DNA of 64,000 bases from Paenibacillus tyrphae (GTDB lineage Bacteria > Bacillota > Bacilli > Paenibacillales > NBRC-103111): contig NZ_JNVM01000031.1 in the NCBI RefSeq assembly GCF_000722545.1, forward strand, positions 62,001 to 126,000. The letters are read 5' to 3'. This document shows, in pieces, positions 1-8,546 of this stretch. The position numbers and the translations under genes are program-made. A model generated the notes under the pieces. That model was not told the DNA's origin. It ran no database searches and saw only the letters and a program-made list of their open reading frames with translations. Every line of letters starts with the position of its first letter. Position 1 is the stretch's first letter.

Positions 1-54
1 GCAGAGCTTGTCAGCGTATGGCGCAGAATGGACGCTTGGAAAGGGGCAGGGAAC

Positions 55-690
55 GTGAAGCAGGCATTATACGAGTACATGGGGGACAAGCGCATCATTC
101 CCGCGGTGCGCAAAGCCGAGGATTTGCAGGCGGCGTGCGCCAGCGAGTGGCCCGTCGTCTTTTTGCTGATCGGCGATCTGGTCACGGCGGGGGAGTATGT
201 AGAGACGGCGCTCAAGGCAGGCAAAAACGTGTTCCTGCACGTCGATTTTATCGCGGGGCTCGGCAGCGACCCGATCGTCATGAAGTACGTCGCGGAGCGC
301 TGGCGACCGACCGGCATTATTTCGACGAAGAGCCATTTGGTCAAGCAGGCGAAAAAGAACGGCCTTGCCGCAATCCAGCGGTTGTTTCTGATCGATACGT
401 CGGCGCTGGAGCACGGCATCCACAATATCGGGCAGAGCGAGCCGGACGCCGTGGAGATTATGCCCGGACTGATTCCCCGGGTCATTACCCAGCTGCGCCG
501 AAGCATCTCCATGCCGATCATCGCCGGCGGGCTGATTCACGATCATGTGGAGATCGACATGGCGCTGCAGGCAGGGGCAAGCGCCGTATCGATGGGCAGC
601 CGGAAGCTGTGGGGACCGGGTTCGGGAGCCGCCGACCTGCCGGAAGCCGCACCTTTACAAAAACTACACAAACCGTTAACATCCCGATGA
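55..690 (+). CDS. glpP: Glycerol-3-phosphate responsive antiterminator GlpP
   Basis: GlpP-family RNA-binding antiterminator. When it senses glycerol-3-phosphate it lets transcription pass leader terminators of glp genes (known from Bacillus). The protein shows the family core: an early KRIIPAVRKAEDL block, LHVDFIAGLGSDP, STKSHLVKQAKKNGLAAIQRLFLIDT, and a C-terminal PIIAGGLI...ALQAGASAVS region. The start chosen is GTG 55, preceded by AGGGGCAGG; an in-frame ATG at 28 would add nine residues, while the length from 55 (about 211 aa) is nearer the family size of ~190 aa. Its 3' end carries a Pho-box promoter for the next gene, whose leader contains a terminator, the likely target of this protein. 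Confidence 0.9.
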   Translation: MKQALYEYMGDKRIIPAVRKAEDLQAACASEWPVVFLLIGDLVTAGEYVETALKAGKNVFLHVDFIAGLGSDPIVMKYVAERWRPTGIISTKSHLVKQAKKNGLAAIQRLFLIDTSALEHGIHNIGQSEPDAVEIMPGLIPRVITQLRRSISMPIIAGGLIHDHVEIDMALQAGASAVSMGSRKLWGPGSGAADLPEAAPLQKLHKPLTSR

Positions 691-707
691 CAAAATGCTG
701 CTAGAGT
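654..707 (+). promoter_or_regulatory. PhoP-type (Pho box) promoter 1
   Basis: Four hexamers resembling the Bacillus PhoP half-site TT(A/C/T)ACA lie at exact 11-bp spacing: TTTACA (654), TACACA (665), TTAACA (676) and ATGACA (687). A TAGAGT -10-like hexamer follows at 702-707, nine bases after the last repeat. The array overlaps the last codons of glpP and points into the leader of the HAD phosphatase gene. The same geometry recurs at 1657-1710. Repeat spacing is seen directly; PhoP binding is inferred. Confidence 0.65.
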
Positions 708-754
708 AAGAGTCGGAAGTTTGAATTGCATATTCAAGGGTATGAGACGAGGAG

Positions 755-829
755 AAAACCCTTATGCAGCTGCAGGAAGCGCCTGATTGACGACGCGCCG
801 CTTCTTTCTGCTGGATAAAGGGTTTTTTT
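755..829 (+). terminator. Leader terminator, probable GlpP antitermination target
   Basis: An AAAACCCTTATGCAGC arm (755-770) pairs imperfectly with GCTGGATAAAGGGTTTT (810-825) and runs straight into seven T residues (823-829), giving a rho-independent terminator. It lies between promoter 1 and the phosphatase start. With a glpP gene immediately upstream, conditional read-through under G3P is the natural reading; this is inference from the Bacillus glp leaders. Confidence 0.6.
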
Positions 830-1660
830 GTGTTTTCATCACGAAGGGAGCTGCGCAGGATTTTGCCGGATTTGAGGGAAGTGGACGGTTTCTTTTTCGA
901 TTTGGACGGAACGATTATGCTCGGGAACAGGCTGCTTCCGGCGGCTGCCGAAACGTTCTCCGTCCTGCGGGGAAAAGGAAAGAGCATTTTGTTTCTGAGC
1001 AATACGACGACGCGGACGAGGAGCGACTGCCAAGCCCGTCTGCAGGCGTTCGGGCTGGAAGCGCACGTGCACGAAGTGGTGACCGCCGCCTACGCCGCTG
1101 CGGTATATTTCACGGAGCTGCGCGATCCGGTCGTGTACTCCGTCGGGGAACCGGCACTGATCCGCGAATTGGACGAGCTGGGCGTCCGGCGAACGGAGGA
1201 CCCGCTCTGCGCGACGCACGTGCTAGTCGGAATGGACATGCATTTCGACTACGGTCGGCTGCATCAAGCGATGAAGGCTGTACGCAGCGGTGCTACGTTG
1301 ATCGCAGCCAATCCCGACCCGTATTGTCCGGTTGACGGCGACGTCATCCCCGACACGTGGGCGATGGTGAAAGCGATCGAAGCGGCGAGCTGCGCCGAAA
1401 CGCAGGTCGTCATCGGCAAGCCGTCGGACTATTACGCCCGCAAGGCGCTCGAATGGAGCGGCCTTCCGGCAAAGCGCTGTCTGATGGTAGGCGACCGGCT
1501 GGATACGGACATCCTGCTAGGACTCGGCAGCGGCATGCGCACGGCGCTGGTGCTGACGGGAGTAACGGTGAGCTCCGATCTCGGCGCGTCTCCGATTCGG
1601 CCCGACTACGTCTGGAATTCCCTAGGAGATTTGCTGGAAGCACTCCGTTCCGATTTTTAA
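830..1660 (+). CDS. HAD-IIA family phosphatase (NagD/YutF/AraL type), probable G3P phosphatase
   Basis: Haloacid dehalogenase superfamily, subfamily IIA. Motif I is FFFDLDGT (two catalytic Asp), motif II FLSNTTTR, and motif III/IV IGKPSDYYARKAL followed by MVGDRLDTDILLG. A large C2-type cap lies between motifs II and III. Such enzymes hydrolyse sugar or polyol phosphates. The position between glpP and a Ugp-like importer, behind a Pho-type promoter, suggests it releases phosphate from glycerol-3-phosphate, but the substrate is inferred. The start is uncertain: GTG 830 follows the leader terminator (AAAGGG upstream), while TTG 863 (AAGGGAG upstream) and TTG 872 are also possible and nearer family length. 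Confidence 0.8.
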   Translation: MFSSRRELRRILPDLREVDGFFFDLDGTIMLGNRLLPAAAETFSVLRGKGKSILFLSNTTTRTRSDCQARLQAFGLEAHVHEVVTAAYAAAVYFTELRDPVVYSVGEPALIRELDELGVRRTEDPLCATHVLVGMDMHFDYGRLHQAMKAVRSGATLIAANPDPYCPVDGDVIPDTWAMVKAIEAASCAETQVVIGKPSDYYARKALEWSGLPAKRCLMVGDRLDTDILLGLGSGMRTALVLTGVTVSSDLGASPIRPDYVWNSLGDLLEALRSDF

Positions 1661-1710
1661 CATTTGCTTTACATTGCTCTAACGAGGGCATCACACACGT
1701 TTGCTACAGT
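1657..1710 (+). promoter_or_regulatory. PhoP-type (Pho box) promoter 2
   Basis: Hexamers TTAACA (1657), TTTACA (1668), CTAACG (1679) and ATCACA (1690) repeat at 11 bp, followed nine bases later by TACAGT at 1705-1710 as -10. This is the same arrangement as promoter 1 and sits directly before the solute-binding protein gene. It supports phosphate-starvation control of the importer; the regulator is inferred from the repeat pattern. Confidence 0.65.
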
Positions 1711-1772
1711 GAAGCCATAGGGACGATCCCGGCACACGTACACTACATACAACAACCAAAGGAGAGAACACG

Positions 1773-3095
1773 ATGCGTTCCGTAACTGCAAAAATGGTAA
1801 GTCTGGGTCTGTGTATTTCGATGATCGCCGGGTGCGGCGCCAAAACCGAATCGCCTGCCGCTACCTCCGCTTCGAATAAGGCGGAGACGAAGGACGAGAA
1901 AGTCGAGCTCACGTTTTATTTCCCGATTGCCGTCGGGGGGCCGCTGACTGCTACCATCGAAGGGATGGCTCAGGAATTTACGAAGCAGAATCCGAACATT
2001 ACCGTCAAGCCGGTCTATACGGGCAGCTATGCGGATACCGCCGTCAAGACGCAAGCGGGCGTCCAGGGCAAAAATCCGCCGGATGTGGCCGTGCTGCAAT
2101 CGACCGAGTTGTTCAGCCTGCTCGATATGAACGCCATCGTTCCGCTCGACGAGTTCATCGCCAAAGAAGGCGGCGACAAGTATTTGTCGGACTTTTATCC
2201 CGCATTTCTGGCGAACTCGCAAACCGGCGGCAAGACGTACAGCATCCCGTTCCAGCGCAGCACCATCGTGCTGTATTACAACAAGGACCTGTTCAAAGCG
2301 GCCGGTCTCGATCCGAACAAACCGCCGCAAACGTGGGACGAGATGAAGGACTACGCCAAGAAGCTGACCAAAGACGGCAAGTGGGGCCTCGAAATTCCGG
2401 TCACCGGCTTCGCCTACTGGATGTTCCAGACGTTCGCGCTGCAAAACGGCAAAAACATCATGACCGAGGACGGCAAAAAGGTCATGTTCAATACGCCGGA
2501 AAACGTGGAAGGCTTGCAGTATTGGGTGGATTTGGCGAAAAAGGAAAAAGCGATGCCGGAAGGCGTAACCGAGTGGGGCACCGTGCCTTCGGACTTTCTG
2601 GAAGGGAAAACGGCCATGATGTACCATACGACCGGCAACCTGTCCAACGTGAAGAAAAACGCCAAGTTTGACTTCGGCGTCAGCTTCCTGCCGAAACAGA
2701 AGAGCTTCGGCAGCCCGACGGGCGGCGGCAACTTCTACATCTTTAAAGACATCGACAAGAAAAAGCAGGAAGCGGCTTGGAAGTTCGTGAAGTTCATGAC
2801 CGAATCCGAACGTGCGGCCCAATGGAGCATCGACACCGGCTATGTCGCCGTCCGCAAATCCGCCTACGAAACCGAGCGGATGAAAAAATACGCCGCCGAA
2901 TTCCCGGCCGCCGTCGTGGCGCGCGACCAGTTGCAGTATGCGGCCGCCGAGCTGTCCACGCACAACAACGGCAAAGTGATGAAGGCGCTCAGCGACCAGG
3001 TGCAGGCGGCGCTGACAGGCGCGATGACGCCGGCGGATGCCTTGAAGAAAGCGCAGGAGGAAGCGGACAAGGCGCTCGCTCCTTTCAATAAGTAA
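1773..3095 (+). CDS. ugpB: ABC transporter solute-binding lipoprotein, UgpB-like
   Basis: Family 1 extracellular solute-binding protein, 440 aa. It has a lipoprotein signal ending in MIAGC (lipid-anchored Cys about residue 21), so it is tethered outside the membrane. The C-terminal half has TGYVAVRKSAYE and a closing LSTHNNGKVMKALSDQVQ helix region, which resemble UgpB, the glycerol-3-phosphate/glycerophosphodiester binder. It is preceded by AAGGAGA and a Pho-type promoter and followed by two permease genes. Pho-type control and the glpP/phosphatase neighbours support G3P or a glycerophosphodiester as ligand. A related sugar ligand cannot be excluded from sequence alone. Confidence 0.85.
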   Translation: MRSVTAKMVSLGLCISMIAGCGAKTESPAATSASNKAETKDEKVELTFYFPIAVGGPLTATIEGMAQEFTKQNPNITVKPVYTGSYADTAVKTQAGVQGKNPPDVAVLQSTELFSLLDMNAIVPLDEFIAKEGGDKYLSDFYPAFLANSQTGGKTYSIPFQRSTIVLYYNKDLFKAAGLDPNKPPQTWDEMKDYAKKLTKDGKWGLEIPVTGFAYWMFQTFALQNGKNIMTEDGKKVMFNTPENVEGLQYWVDLAKKEKAMPEGVTEWGTVPSDFLEGKTAMMYHTTGNLSNVKKNAKFDFGVSFLPKQKSFGSPTGGGNFYIFKDIDKKKQEAAWKFVKFMTESERAAQWSIDTGYVAVRKSAYETERMKKYAAEFPAAVVARDQLQYAAAELSTHNNGKVMKALSDQVQAALTGAMTPADALKKAQEEADKALAPFNK

Positions 3096-3108
3096 TCCGG
3101 ATACCGAA

Positions 3109-3163
3109 GGCGGCGGCATGCGCTAATTCAGGCAGCCGCCCCGGGGCTCCGGCACGGCTTTAT
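3109..3163 (+). promoter_or_regulatory. Intercistronic hairpins between binding protein and permease genes
   Basis: GGCGGC (about 3109-3114) can pair with GCCGCC (3135-3140). An overlapping alternative, AGCCG (3134-3138) with CGGCT (3155-3159) followed by TTATTTT, would act as a weak terminator. Such partial terminators commonly keep binding-protein mRNA in excess over permease mRNA in ABC operons. The pairing is read by eye and untested. Confidence 0.4.
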
Positions 3164-3189
3164 TTTAACGATCGCGGGGAGGCTTCCTT

Positions 3190-4083
3190 TTGGGCGGCAA
3201 AAACTTCAACTTACAATGGAAAACGGACGCATTCGCATGGCTTTTGCTTTTGCCTTCGCTCGTGTTCTTGTTCCTGTTTACGTTTTATCCGATCGCCAAG
3301 ACGATCCGGCTCAGCTTTTATCAGGCGGATCTGGCGAGCCCGGTACCGGTATTCATCGGCTTGGACAATTACGCTCATCTGATGAAGGACGATATATTTT
3401 GGCAGGTCATGTCCAACAATCTGTGGTTTGCGCTCGGCACGGTGCCGACGTCCATGGCGCTGGCGCTGCTGATGGCGGTGTTCGCCAACAAGGCGATTCG
3501 CGGCAAAGGCTTCGTGCGGACCGCGTTCTTTTATCCGACTATGATCCCGATGATCGCCATCGCCAACGTATGGCTGTTCATTTATACGCCGCAGTACGGG
3601 CTGCTGAGCAGACTGACCCAATGGATCGGGCAGGGCGACATCAACTGGCTCGGCACGCCGGAGCTGGTCATGTATGCGATGATCGTCATGATGATTTGGA
3701 AGGAAGCCGGGTATTTTATGATTTTTTATTTGGCCGGGCTGCAAAATATTTCCCGGGACTTGTACGAGTCGGCGGAGGTGGACGGCGTCGGGCGCTGGAC
3801 CGTGTTCCGCAAAATTACGTTTCCGCTGCTCATGCCGACGACTTTGTTCGTCGCCATCGTGGCGCTGACCAACGCGTTCAAGCTCGTCGATCATCTGCTG
3901 ATCATGACGAAAGGCGGACCGAATAACGCGAGCAATCTGCTGCTTTATTATATTTACGAAACGGCTTTCAGCTTCTGGGATCAAGGCATGGCCTCGACCT
4001 TGACGGTCGTCATGATTGCCGTCCTTCTGCTGGTGGCGGCACTGCAATTTTTCGGGCTGGATAAAAAAATACATTACCATTAA
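3190..4083 (+). CDS. ugpA: ABC transporter permease, UgpA-like
   Basis: Binding-protein-dependent transport permease with about six hydrophobic segments, beginning LLLLPSLVFLFLFTFYPIA. The EAA loop that contacts the ATPase is visible as YESAEVDGVGRWTVFRKITFPLL. TTG start at 3190 with GGGGAGG 7-8 bases upstream. It is the second gene of the importer operon and would pair with the next permease. No ATP-binding gene is present in the cluster, so a shared MsmX/UgpC-type ATPase encoded elsewhere is probably used. Confidence 0.88.
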   Translation: MGGKNFNLQWKTDAFAWLLLLPSLVFLFLFTFYPIAKTIRLSFYQADLASPVPVFIGLDNYAHLMKDDIFWQVMSNNLWFALGTVPTSMALALLMAVFANKAIRGKGFVRTAFFYPTMIPMIAIANVWLFIYTPQYGLLSRLTQWIGQGDINWLGTPELVMYAMIVMMIWKEAGYFMIFYLAGLQNISRDLYESAEVDGVGRWTVFRKITFPLLMPTTLFVAIVALTNAFKLVDHLLIMTKGGPNNASNLLLYYIYETAFSFWDQGMASTLTVVMIAVLLLVAALQFFGLDKKIHYH

Positions 4084-4119
4084 TGCGGAAATGCCCTGTG
4101 AAAGAAGGTTGGCGGTTAC

Positions 4120-4932
4120 ATGCTGCGTAACAAATTGAAAATAAATCATGCGTTCATATATATGCTCGCTTTGGTCTGGCTGGTTCCGCTCGTCTGGGTG
4201 ATTAGCACGGCCTTTCGTCCGAAGCAGCTTGCGCTGCAGCCGGGCTTGTCTCTGGAGTTCACGCTGGATAACTTCGCCCGGGTCTGGGCGGCTGCGCCGT
4301 TTGCGCAGTACTATGTCAATACGCTGCTGATCGTTGCCTGCGTGTTTGCCGTGCAGATGGTCACGGCGACGATGGCGGCGTTTGCTTTTGCCCGGGTCCG
4401 TTTTCGCGGCCAAAATCTCGTCTTTCTGCTGTTTCTGGTGCAGATTATGATTCCGGCGGACGTGCTCATTTTTCCGAACTATAACGTCCTGAAGGAATTG
4501 TCGCTGCTCGATACGAAGCTCGGCATTATGCTGCCTTACTTCGCGTCGGCCTTCGGCATTTTTCTGCTGCGCCAGATGTTCAAGACGATCCCGCCGGAGC
4601 TGGACGAAGCCGCCGTCATGGAAGGCTGCTCCAAGTGGCAGGTGCTGTGGAAAATTTATTTTCCGCTGGCTCGTCCGTCTTACATCGCCTTCGGGCTCGT
4701 GTCCGTCAGCTACCATTGGAACAATTTTTTGTGGCCGCTCATCATTACCAATTCCGTCGAAAACCGGCCGCTTACGGTAGGACTCGCCATTTTCGCCCAA
4801 TCGTTCGAAACGGGTGCGCAGTGGACGGAAGTGAGCGCCGCAACGCTGATGGTCATCGCTCCGCTGCTGGCTGGGTTTCTGCTCTTCCAGCGCCAGTTTA
4901 TGAACAGCTTTATTCAGTCGGGAATCAAGTAA
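4120..4932 (+). CDS. ugpE: ABC transporter permease, UgpE-like
   Basis: MalG/UgpE-type permease of 270 aa with six predicted membrane segments. The C-terminal EAA motif reads LDEAAVMEGCSKWQVLWKIYFPLARP. ATG 4120 is preceded by GAAGGTTGG. It lies 36 bp after the partner permease and ends 31 bp before the TIM-barrel gene, so all four probably form one transcript. Role: membrane channel half for import of the UgpB-like ligand. Confidence 0.88.
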   Translation: MLRNKLKINHAFIYMLALVWLVPLVWVISTAFRPKQLALQPGLSLEFTLDNFARVWAAAPFAQYYVNTLLIVACVFAVQMVTATMAAFAFARVRFRGQNLVFLLFLVQIMIPADVLIFPNYNVLKELSLLDTKLGIMLPYFASAFGIFLLRQMFKTIPPELDEAAVMEGCSKWQVLWKIYFPLARPSYIAFGLVSVSYHWNNFLWPLIITNSVENRPLTVGLAIFAQSFETGAQWTEVSAATLMVIAPLLAGFLLFQRQFMNSFIQSGIK

Positions 4933-4963
4933 CTTGCACACGAAGAAGAGGAGGGTGAAAGTC

Positions 4964-5824
4964 ATGGAAACGCTGCGTCAATGCGCCGTTTCGACTTATG
5001 CGCTGCTGGAGGAGTCTTTGGAGGCGGCGGTCGTTCGTTTGATCCGGGACGGGTGGAAGGAAATCGAGATCATGGGCGAAGGACCGCACATCGAGCTGCT
5101 GGAATGGCCGGAGGAGAAGCTCGACTGGCTCCGGCAGCTTGGGAAGGAGCATGGCGTTCGCTGGACGGTCCATGCTCCGATCACAGGTCTGAACCCGGCA
5201 GCGTATGAGGAGGAAGCCAGAAAAGTATCGATGGAGCTTCTGTTAACTACGCTTCGGATTGCGGAGCGGCTGGAATGCGCTTATGTCGTGCTGCATCCCG
5301 GGGAAGCGGACGAAGCGGAGGAACTTCAGGCCGATTCCGACTTGGAGTCGGAGCTTGCGGAGCGGGTGGCGGATTTTGTCCGGGAAGCGCTGCGCACAAC
5401 AGCCGGTTCGGGAGTCGTGATCGGGCTGGAAAACGTACCGCCGTATCCGAACCTGCTAGGCACGGACGTGAGGTTTCTGGAGCGGATCGTCCGCTCGATC
5501 GATTCGCCGCGTCTGCGGGTCGTTTTCGATGCGGGACACGCGCACATGACCGGCACGGGACTCTGCCTGCTGTCGCTCAAGCGCATCATGCCATATGTCG
5601 TCGGGCTGCATTTGAGCGACAATGGAGGCGTGCGCGACGATCACTGGGCGTTCGGCGCGGGTTCGGTTCCGCTCGAAGCCGTGACGGTGCTGGCGCAGGA
5701 TCACGGCTTTGCGGGCTCTTGGGTGCTGGAACTGCGCAGCGTGCCGGACGCGGTCGCCTCGGCGGAAGCGCTGGCCCGGATGCGGCGGTCTTCTCGGGCG
5801 GACGGGCTGCGGCAGGCGGAGTAG
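4964..5824 (+). CDS. Sugar phosphate isomerase/epimerase (AP endonuclease 2-type TIM barrel)
   Basis: Xylose isomerase-like TIM-barrel family. Seen: WTVHAPITGLNP, VVLHPGEADEAEE, VIGLENVPPYPNLLGT, VVFDAGHAHMTG, VGLHLSDNGGVRDDHWAFGAGSVPLE and a terminal WVLELRS, matching the metal-binding His/Glu/Asp pattern of the fold. The ATG at 4964 follows GAGGAGGGTG and is preferred over an upstream TTG at 4934. It is the last gene of the Ugp-like operon. These enzymes act on sugars or polyols; in this context the reaction may belong to use of the imported compound, but the substrate is unknown. Confidence 0.8.
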   Translation: METLRQCAVSTYALLEESLEAAVVRLIRDGWKEIEIMGEGPHIELLEWPEEKLDWLRQLGKEHGVRWTVHAPITGLNPAAYEEEARKVSMELLLTTLRIAERLECAYVVLHPGEADEAEELQADSDLESELAERVADFVREALRTTAGSGVVIGLENVPPYPNLLGTDVRFLERIVRSIDSPRLRVVFDAGHAHMTGTGLCLLSLKRIMPYVVGLHLSDNGGVRDDHWAFGAGSVPLEAVTVLAQDHGFAGSWVLELRSVPDAVASAEALARMRRSSRADGLRQAE

Positions 5825-5838
5825 AGCGCGTTTCGCCT

Positions 5839-7158
5839 CTACTTCACATCCGTCACTTGCAGCGCTATGGATGCATAGTTCGTTACATCCTCCGGCACGA
5901 CGGCTTCGAATGGTTGAAGGAGGCCGTCCCCAGGATAGGACGAATCGAACGACAATTCCAGCGGAGCCTTGGCTATCGCCGCACCGTCAGCGTTCAGGAA
6001 CGACAGCTCCGCCTTTACATGGCGTTCGCCGGCATGTTTGGAGCTGTATTGACCGGTCACGATGCTGAACACGCCATCCCGCCTCACTTGAATCGCGCCC
6101 AAGCGTAGCTCCGGATATGCCGCATCGGCGAGGGTTATCGGGTCGTCCGGTTGAATGTTACTTATGGGTTGATCATTGAACATCCCGACTTGAACGGTAG
6201 CATACGCAAACATCTGGATATCCCGATCCGCCGTCAGCTCAATAGTAGATGATTCTCCGCCTTTAAGCCGGACTGTCGCTCCCGAGGAAGCGCCGATCCG
6301 TTCGCCCTTTTCGTTATAAAACAGAACGGCGAAGCCGACCGGAATCGTCTCCGTAGTATTCCGCCACTTAGGTCCGAGCTGTGCCGAGGCACGAATTCGC
6401 GTCTGATTCCCGTCGAAATAACGTTGGTTCAGACCAACCTCCATCCGGTGGTCTGCATCCGCTGCATCCAGTTCATGAAGCCGGAACCAGACCGGCCCCA
6501 GCCACGAATCGGCCCGGTACCAATCGCGCCATACGGCAGTAACTTGCATCGGCTGAGGATTCACGCCCGCTTCGGAAACATATTCGTGTGGAACACGAAA
6601 CAATTTCGTTGGCGCCGTCAGTTGAACCTCCGTCTGAACCAATTTTACGCCAACCGCCGCCCAATTCGGTGCGATCCATGCTTCTCCCTCGGGAGTTGCG
6701 ATCTTGTAACGTTTGCCCCACCCGGCAATCGCTTGGACGGTTTGTTTACCGATTTTCCCTTTAGGCGATAATAACCCCGGATCGCTGTATAAGGTTTCTT
6801 CGTGGGAGAGCTCGATGTACATGTCCATCGGCTCTTCTTTTCCTCTCAACGCGTTGTCGGGAACGATCCAGGCCTTGCCCATCCAGGTGGAAATCAAATA
6901 TCTGGGTGCCCGATAGCCTTCTCCATGTCCTCTTCGGATGCTTGACGTTTGCAGTACATGAACTTGCTGGGGCGCAATCACTCCGACTTGCTGATAACGG
7001 TCGTCATAGAGCTCCGTCGGCTCGAACAGCGTCAAGGTTTCGGCTGATTCCGCCAGACTCTGAGCGTCTCCGGCTAGAGCGGATGGTGTCCACGTTAGGC
7101 CGGCCAACGCCCCTGCCAACAATCCGAAGCTTAATAAAACCCCGGCTTTTTTTCGCAT
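5839..7158 (-). CDS. Secreted protein with SH3-like repeats
   Basis: 439-aa exported protein. From ATG 7158 it has a Sec signal (MRKKAGVLLSFGLLAGALAGL, cleavage near ALAGD). The N-terminal half contains three similar units with Trp near their ends (STWMGKAWIVPDNAL, GEAWIAPNWAAVG, SWLGPVWFRLHEL), the look of bacterial SH3-like modules that bind cell-wall or protein partners. The C-terminal half looks beta-rich. An ATG at 7176 is possible, but GGGGAAG lies correctly for 7158. It converges with the TIM-barrel gene. Function unknown; cell-envelope role inferred. Confidence 0.72.
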   Translation of the reverse strand: MRKKAGVLLSFGLLAGALAGLTWTPSALAGDAQSLAESAETLTLFEPTELYDDRYQQVGVIAPQQVHVLQTSSIRRGHGEGYRAPRYLISTWMGKAWIVPDNALRGKEEPMDMYIELSHEETLYSDPGLLSPKGKIGKQTVQAIAGWGKRYKIATPEGEAWIAPNWAAVGVKLVQTEVQLTAPTKLFRVPHEYVSEAGVNPQPMQVTAVWRDWYRADSWLGPVWFRLHELDAADADHRMEVGLNQRYFDGNQTRIRASAQLGPKWRNTTETIPVGFAVLFYNEKGERIGASSGATVRLKGGESSTIELTADRDIQMFAYATVQVGMFNDQPISNIQPDDPITLADAAYPELRLGAIQVRRDGVFSIVTGQYSSKHAGERHVKAELSFLNADGAAIAKAPLELSFDSSYPGDGLLQPFEAVVPEDVTNYASIALQVTDVK

Positions 7159-7391
7159 GCCTTCACTTCCCCGCATTTGGTGGATACTACCATTTAAATC
7201 CTATTTTACACAGGATATGAGGCAATTTGCATCAATTTTTTGCAGGAGCTATGGCAAGGAAGCATAAAAGCGGACAGGGTGTTCAGCCGATGGATTGGAA
7301 GCGCTGCGTGCAAGCAACGAAGAAATCGTGAAGCTTGAAGTTTCGCCAAGGGGCCATGTTCGGGTGGAGGAAATCGGGACAAATGGAATTA

Positions 7392-8444
7392 TCAGGAGAG
7401 AATTCGATCGCTTCCATGGGGTCGGGTTTTCTCTTTTCGTTCCGGCAGCGAGCGAAGGAAGGCATCGATCTCCCGGGCGCGGCGCTCCCAAGTATGCTCC
7501 AAGGCATAGGAGATACGGGCCGCCCCGTCGCCCGGCTCGTCAAGCCGTTCCGCAACCTTCCGAATAAAATCCCCGCGGGATGCGGCAATATCCACATGCG
7601 GAGCCATCCTTTGACATTCGGGAAGCGCGGTGGATATTACGGGTTTGCCGGCGGCCAGGTATTCATACGCTTTGATCGGGTTAGCTGCGACCGCGACGGG
7701 CGTTATGCGAAAAGGAATGACACAGACGCTAAAGCTTTGAATATAGTCCCGCAGCTCCTCATGCTGCTTGAGCCCCAAGAACCGTACCCTGCCGCCGTAA
7801 GCGTCGGGCCGATGCCTTCTGTCGAACGGGGGCCCGATTACCGTCACTTCGGCCCCGGACAGCTGCGAGCATTGGCCGATCAGCCCTTCGTCGATCCAAG
7901 GCGCCCATGCTCCGACGTAGCCGATCTGTTGTCGCTTCGATGACCCGCTTCTGGCAGCGGCTTCTTCATCCGGCAAGTGAAGCATCATGCTTGGATCGTA
8001 AGCATTGCGGATCAAGGCGGCTCGCTGCTCCGGATAGCATCGTCGGATTCGGTCGTACAGCCGCTGCGATGAGCATACGATAGCGTCCGCCCGGACGGCC
8101 AGCTGTTTTTCGGCCCGGAACCACTCGCCGAGCTCGTCCGAACAGTCGTAAACGATCCGATTGGGGGAGTAGGTAGCGGCAATGGACAAGTAGGCGAAGG
8201 GCAGCGAGCACCAGACGAGAACCGGGGCGGTTTTGCGGATTTTGGGCCAAGCCGTTTGAAGCCAATGCTCATGATGATGGACGATGAACAGATTCGGCTC
8301 GATGCGCTCCACCCGCGGAACGGATCTCGTTCGGTTGCAGAAAAAAACCGTGTAGCCCAGTCTTGCCAGCTGGGTCATCAGCTGCTGCGGGCGTTGCTTC
8401 ATCCATGCCCAGTCGAGGGTCGGCGGATAAATAACGATGCTCAC
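7392..8444 (-). CDS. Glycosyltransferase, GT4-like (TuaH-like)
   Basis: 350-aa GT-B-type glycosyltransferase. The N-terminal domain begins with a Rossmann strand and KQRPQQLMTQLARLGY; the C-terminal domain has QIGYVGAWAPWIDEGL, VRFLGLKQHEELRDYIQSFSVCVIPFR and the nucleotide-sugar binding end AANPIKAYEYLAAGKPVIST. The QRPQQL motif recurs in the first half of the 873-aa enzyme at 10758, so the two share ancestry. Likely acts on a cell-surface polysaccharide. It is divergent from the GT2 gene at 8547, the two sharing an A+T-rich intergenic region. Confidence 0.82.
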   Translation of the reverse strand: MSIVIYPPTLDWAWMKQRPQQLMTQLARLGYTVFFCNRTRSVPRVERIEPNLFIVHHHEHWLQTAWPKIRKTAPVLVWCSLPFAYLSIAATYSPNRIVYDCSDELGEWFRAEKQLAVRADAIVCSSQRLYDRIRRCYPEQRAALIRNAYDPSMMLHLPDEEAAARSGSSKRQQIGYVGAWAPWIDEGLIGQCSQLSGAEVTVIGPPFDRRHRPDAYGGRVRFLGLKQHEELRDYIQSFSVCVIPFRITPVAVAANPIKAYEYLAAGKPVISTALPECQRMAPHVDIAASRGDFIRKVAERLDEPGDGAARISYALEHTWERRAREIDAFLRSLPERKEKTRPHGSDRILS

Positions 8445-8546
8445 CGGACAGTCCCTCCTTGGAAAAAATCGATAACAAATTTTAGGTGTTTATCATATAG
8501 TAAACAGTGAATCCGAAAGTGCAGATGACAGGAGGCCGTTCCCGAG

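Noticed and set aside
1743..3119. 458-aa open frame antisense to the binding-protein gene
   Set aside because: Shadow of the UgpB-like gene with a biased composition and no start signal.
3211..4965. 584-aa open frame antisense to the two permease genes
   Set aside because: It mirrors two clear permeases, is extremely Arg/His/Gln-rich and has no domain; an artefact of G+C-rich antisense codons.
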